From NCBI GenBank assembly GCA_963797175.1, contig CAWCOL010000009.1:1302001-1366000 (forward strand): a stretch of 64,000 bases of DNA, given 5' to 3'. The first letter of the stretch is position 1; each line of letters begins with the position of its first letter. The translations under genes and the position numbers were made by a program. The notes under the pieces were generated by a model. The model was given only the letters and a program-made list of their open reading frames with translations, made no database searches and was not told where the DNA came from. Origin of the DNA: DATLLN01 sp963797175. GTDB lineage: Bacteria; Actinomycetota; Thermoleophilia; Gaiellales; JAICJC01. Shown one piece after another: positions 62,292-64,000 of this stretch.

Positions 62292-63847
62292 GGACGGCTC
62301 CGAACCTCATCCGCAGCGCCTGCGCGGCCTCGGCCACGGACACGCGGCCGGTCGCCAGTGCCACCTGGCCGGTGAAGAAGAGGCCGCCGGCCAGCGCCTC
62401 CCGCGGCGCACGGTCCCACAGCACGCTCCCGCGTGCCATCGTCGTCACGGTGTCGGCGGCCTCCGCTGCGAAGTCGATGTCGTGCGTGACGATGGCGACC
62501 GCCGTGCCCTCGGCCGCCAGCTCGCGGGCGAACCGCACCAGGGCGAGCTTGTTCAGCCCGTCCATCCCGCGGGTGGGCTCGTCCAGCAGCAGCAGCCCGG
62601 GGCGGAGCACGGTCACCGTCGCGATCGCCAGCCGCTGCTGCTGCCCGCTGGAGAGGTCGCGCGGGTGGCGGGCGGCCAGCTCCGCCAGCCCGAACCGCTC
62701 GAGCTCGGCATGCGCGCGCGCGCGGTCGGCCCCATCCAGCCCGTGCTCGATCTCGTCGGCGACCGACTCCCGCAGCAGGTGGTGGGCGGGGCTCTGGCTG
62801 ACGTAGCCCGCGCGCGCCGTCCCGCGCACCTTCCCCCGGTCGGGTTTCAGCAGCCCCGCGGCGACCAGGGCCATGCTGGTCTTGCCGGCGCCGTTCTCCC
62901 CCAGCACAGCCGTCACGCGGCCCGCCTCAAACGCCGTGCTGGCATCGCGCAGCGCCTCCTGCTCGCCGCGGCGCAGGTGCACGCGCTCGAGCGTGACCAC
63001 GGGGTCGCCGGCTGCCGCCGTGGGCAGCGCCGGCGGCGTCTCGCGCGGCGCGATCCGGCGGGCGTCCCGGACGGTCAGGGGCAGCTCGGTCGCCCCGGCC
63101 GCCGCGAATGCCTGCGCGACCGGCGGCAGCAGCCACGGCGCGGCGCCCGCCAGGTGGCCGGCGGCGGCCGGCGGCGGGCCGTCGAAGGCGATCCGCCCGG
63201 CGTCCATCACCACCACCCGGTCGGCCTCCGTGAAGATCCGGCCCGTGCGATGCTCGGCGATCACCATGGTGGTGCCGCGGTCGCGGTTGATCCGTACGGC
63301 CAGCGCCAGCAGCTCCTCGGCAGCGACCGGGTCAAGCTGGCTGGTCGGCTCATCGAACAGCAACAGCGGCTGGCCCATCGCCAGCACCGACGCGATCGCG
63401 ACGCGCTGGCCCTCGCCTCCCGACAGCGTCCCCGCATCGCGGCCGTCCAGGGCCGAGATGCCGGTGGCCATCAGCGCCTCCTGGACGCGGGCGGCGATGG
63501 CCGCGGCCGGGTGGCCCGTGCTCTCCAGGCCGAACGCCACCTCCCGGCGCACGCCCTGGGCGACCAGTTGCGCCTCGGGATCCTGGAACACCAGTCCCGC
63601 GTGGGCGGCCAGCTCGCCAGGGCGGTGGTCGCGCGTGTCCAGTCCGTTCGACCAGCACGCGCCCCGCCAGCTCGCCGCCGTGGAAGTGCGGTACCAGGCC
63701 GAGGGCCGCACGTAGCAGCGTGGACTTGCCGCAGCCCGACTCGCCCACCAGCAACACCAGCTCGCCCGGCTCGATCCGCAGGTCGACCCCGTCCAGCGCC
63801 GGCAGTGCCGCGCCGGGGTAGGCGTACGTCACGCGTTCCAGCGTCAG
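62284..63847 (-). CDS. ECF transporter ATPase with two fused nucleotide-binding domains, frame interrupted, probable CTG start
   Basis: The product (about 520 residues) contains two ABC domains. The first has Walker A GESGCGKST near 40 and signature LSGGEGQRVA with LLLFDEPTSQLDP; the second has GENGAGKTS and LSSGQQQRLA with LLLLDEPTRGMD. It energises the S component encoded next to it. A +1 step near 63652 (GTC GAA CGG) joins GGELAGRVLV to NGLDTRDHRPGELAAHAG. No ATG/GTG/TTG precedes TLERVTYAYPG; CTG at 63847 overlaps the upstream gene's TGA as CTGA. The span is 521 codons plus one base. Confidence 0.85.
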
Positions 63848-64000
63848 CGCGGCCAGCGGATCGCTCCGATCTCGATCGCCGTCAGCGCCGCCAGCGCGAT
63901 CGACCCGCCAACGGCCGCCGCCGTCACCGGGTCGCCCAGCAGGTCGTAGTAGCGGTAGTTGGCGCGGCCGCCGGCGATCAGCCACACGGCCAGCAGCAGG
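63844..64000 (-). CDS. C-terminal end of a membrane protein, possibly the ECF T component, partial
   Basis: Only the last 51 residues are in the window: a membrane helix (LLLAVWLIAGG), a loop with NYRYYDLLGDP, and a second helix (VTAAAVGGSIALAALTAIEIGAI) ending RWPR. The position directly upstream of, and overlapping, the double ATPase, with an S component next, suggests the ECF transmembrane (T) subunit. The visible part is too short to show the T-component Ala-Arg-Gly motifs, so this rests on context. Confidence 0.5.
   Translation of the reverse strand, partial: LLLAVWLIAGGRANYRYYDLLGDPVTAAAVGGSIALAALTAIEIGAIRWPR

Overview
The window is a very GC-rich, tightly packed bacterial chromosome segment that spans the replication origin. 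Several features point to a deep-branching actinobacterium, most likely of the Thermoleophilia type: a NucS mismatch endonuclease, a SigR/RsrA-like redox sigma/anti-sigma pair, M16 and M24 peptidases of actinobacterial type, probable leaderless promoters, many GTG/TTG starts, and the order parB-parA-rsmG-jag-yidC-yidD-rnpA-rpmH / dnaA-dnaN-recF-dciA-gyrB-gyrA. This is inference from gene content; no 16S gene is present.

Layout. 0-10.7 kb: end of a DUF2090 protein, glycerate kinase, an acetyl-CoA synthetase-like enzyme, fabI with a metallo-hydrolase, a flavin disulfide-reductase relative without its disulfide, a class V PLP enzyme without its cysteine, nucS and small exported proteins. 10.7-21 kb: methyltransferases, a transporter, a TetR/hydrolase divergent pair with a clear operator, an ECF42 sigma factor with its DGPF partner and a matching promoter, dienelactone hydrolase, M16 and M24 peptidases. 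21-28.5 kb: SigR-like sigma and anti-sigma, then nadB-nadC-nadA (NAD synthesis) running into mqnB-mqnD (futalosine menaquinone pathway), then mntR-mntH (manganese). 28.5-45 kb: acyl-CoA dehydrogenase, bifunctional nuclease, tRNA-Ile, the partition and membrane-insertion genes, the origin and the replication/gyrase genes. 45-55 kb: galT, an exported amidase, birA, then an ECF sigma factor leading fabZ-fabH-fabD-fabG-fabF-accD-accA, a fatty-acid synthesis operon with no acyl carrier protein gene. 55-64 kb: an exported sedolisin-type peptidase, two tandem cation/proton antiporters, an MFS protein, and an ECF-type vitamin transporter set next to an exported helical-toroid protein.

Three things stand out. 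First, from about 28.7 kb onward 24 genes, many of them essential, are broken by about 30 single-base frame changes, and every one can be read as +1; none of the roughly 30 genes before that point is broken. Insertion-type sequence error in this part of the assembly is the simplest explanation; +1 recoding is the alternative to exclude. Second, three intact-looking genes (a lipoprotein, mqnB, an ECF ATPase) have no ATG/GTG/TTG start, and each has a CTG that overlaps the upstream stop as CTGA. Third, a dispersed nested-palindrome element lies just upstream of the acetyl-CoA synthetase, accD and sedolisin genes.
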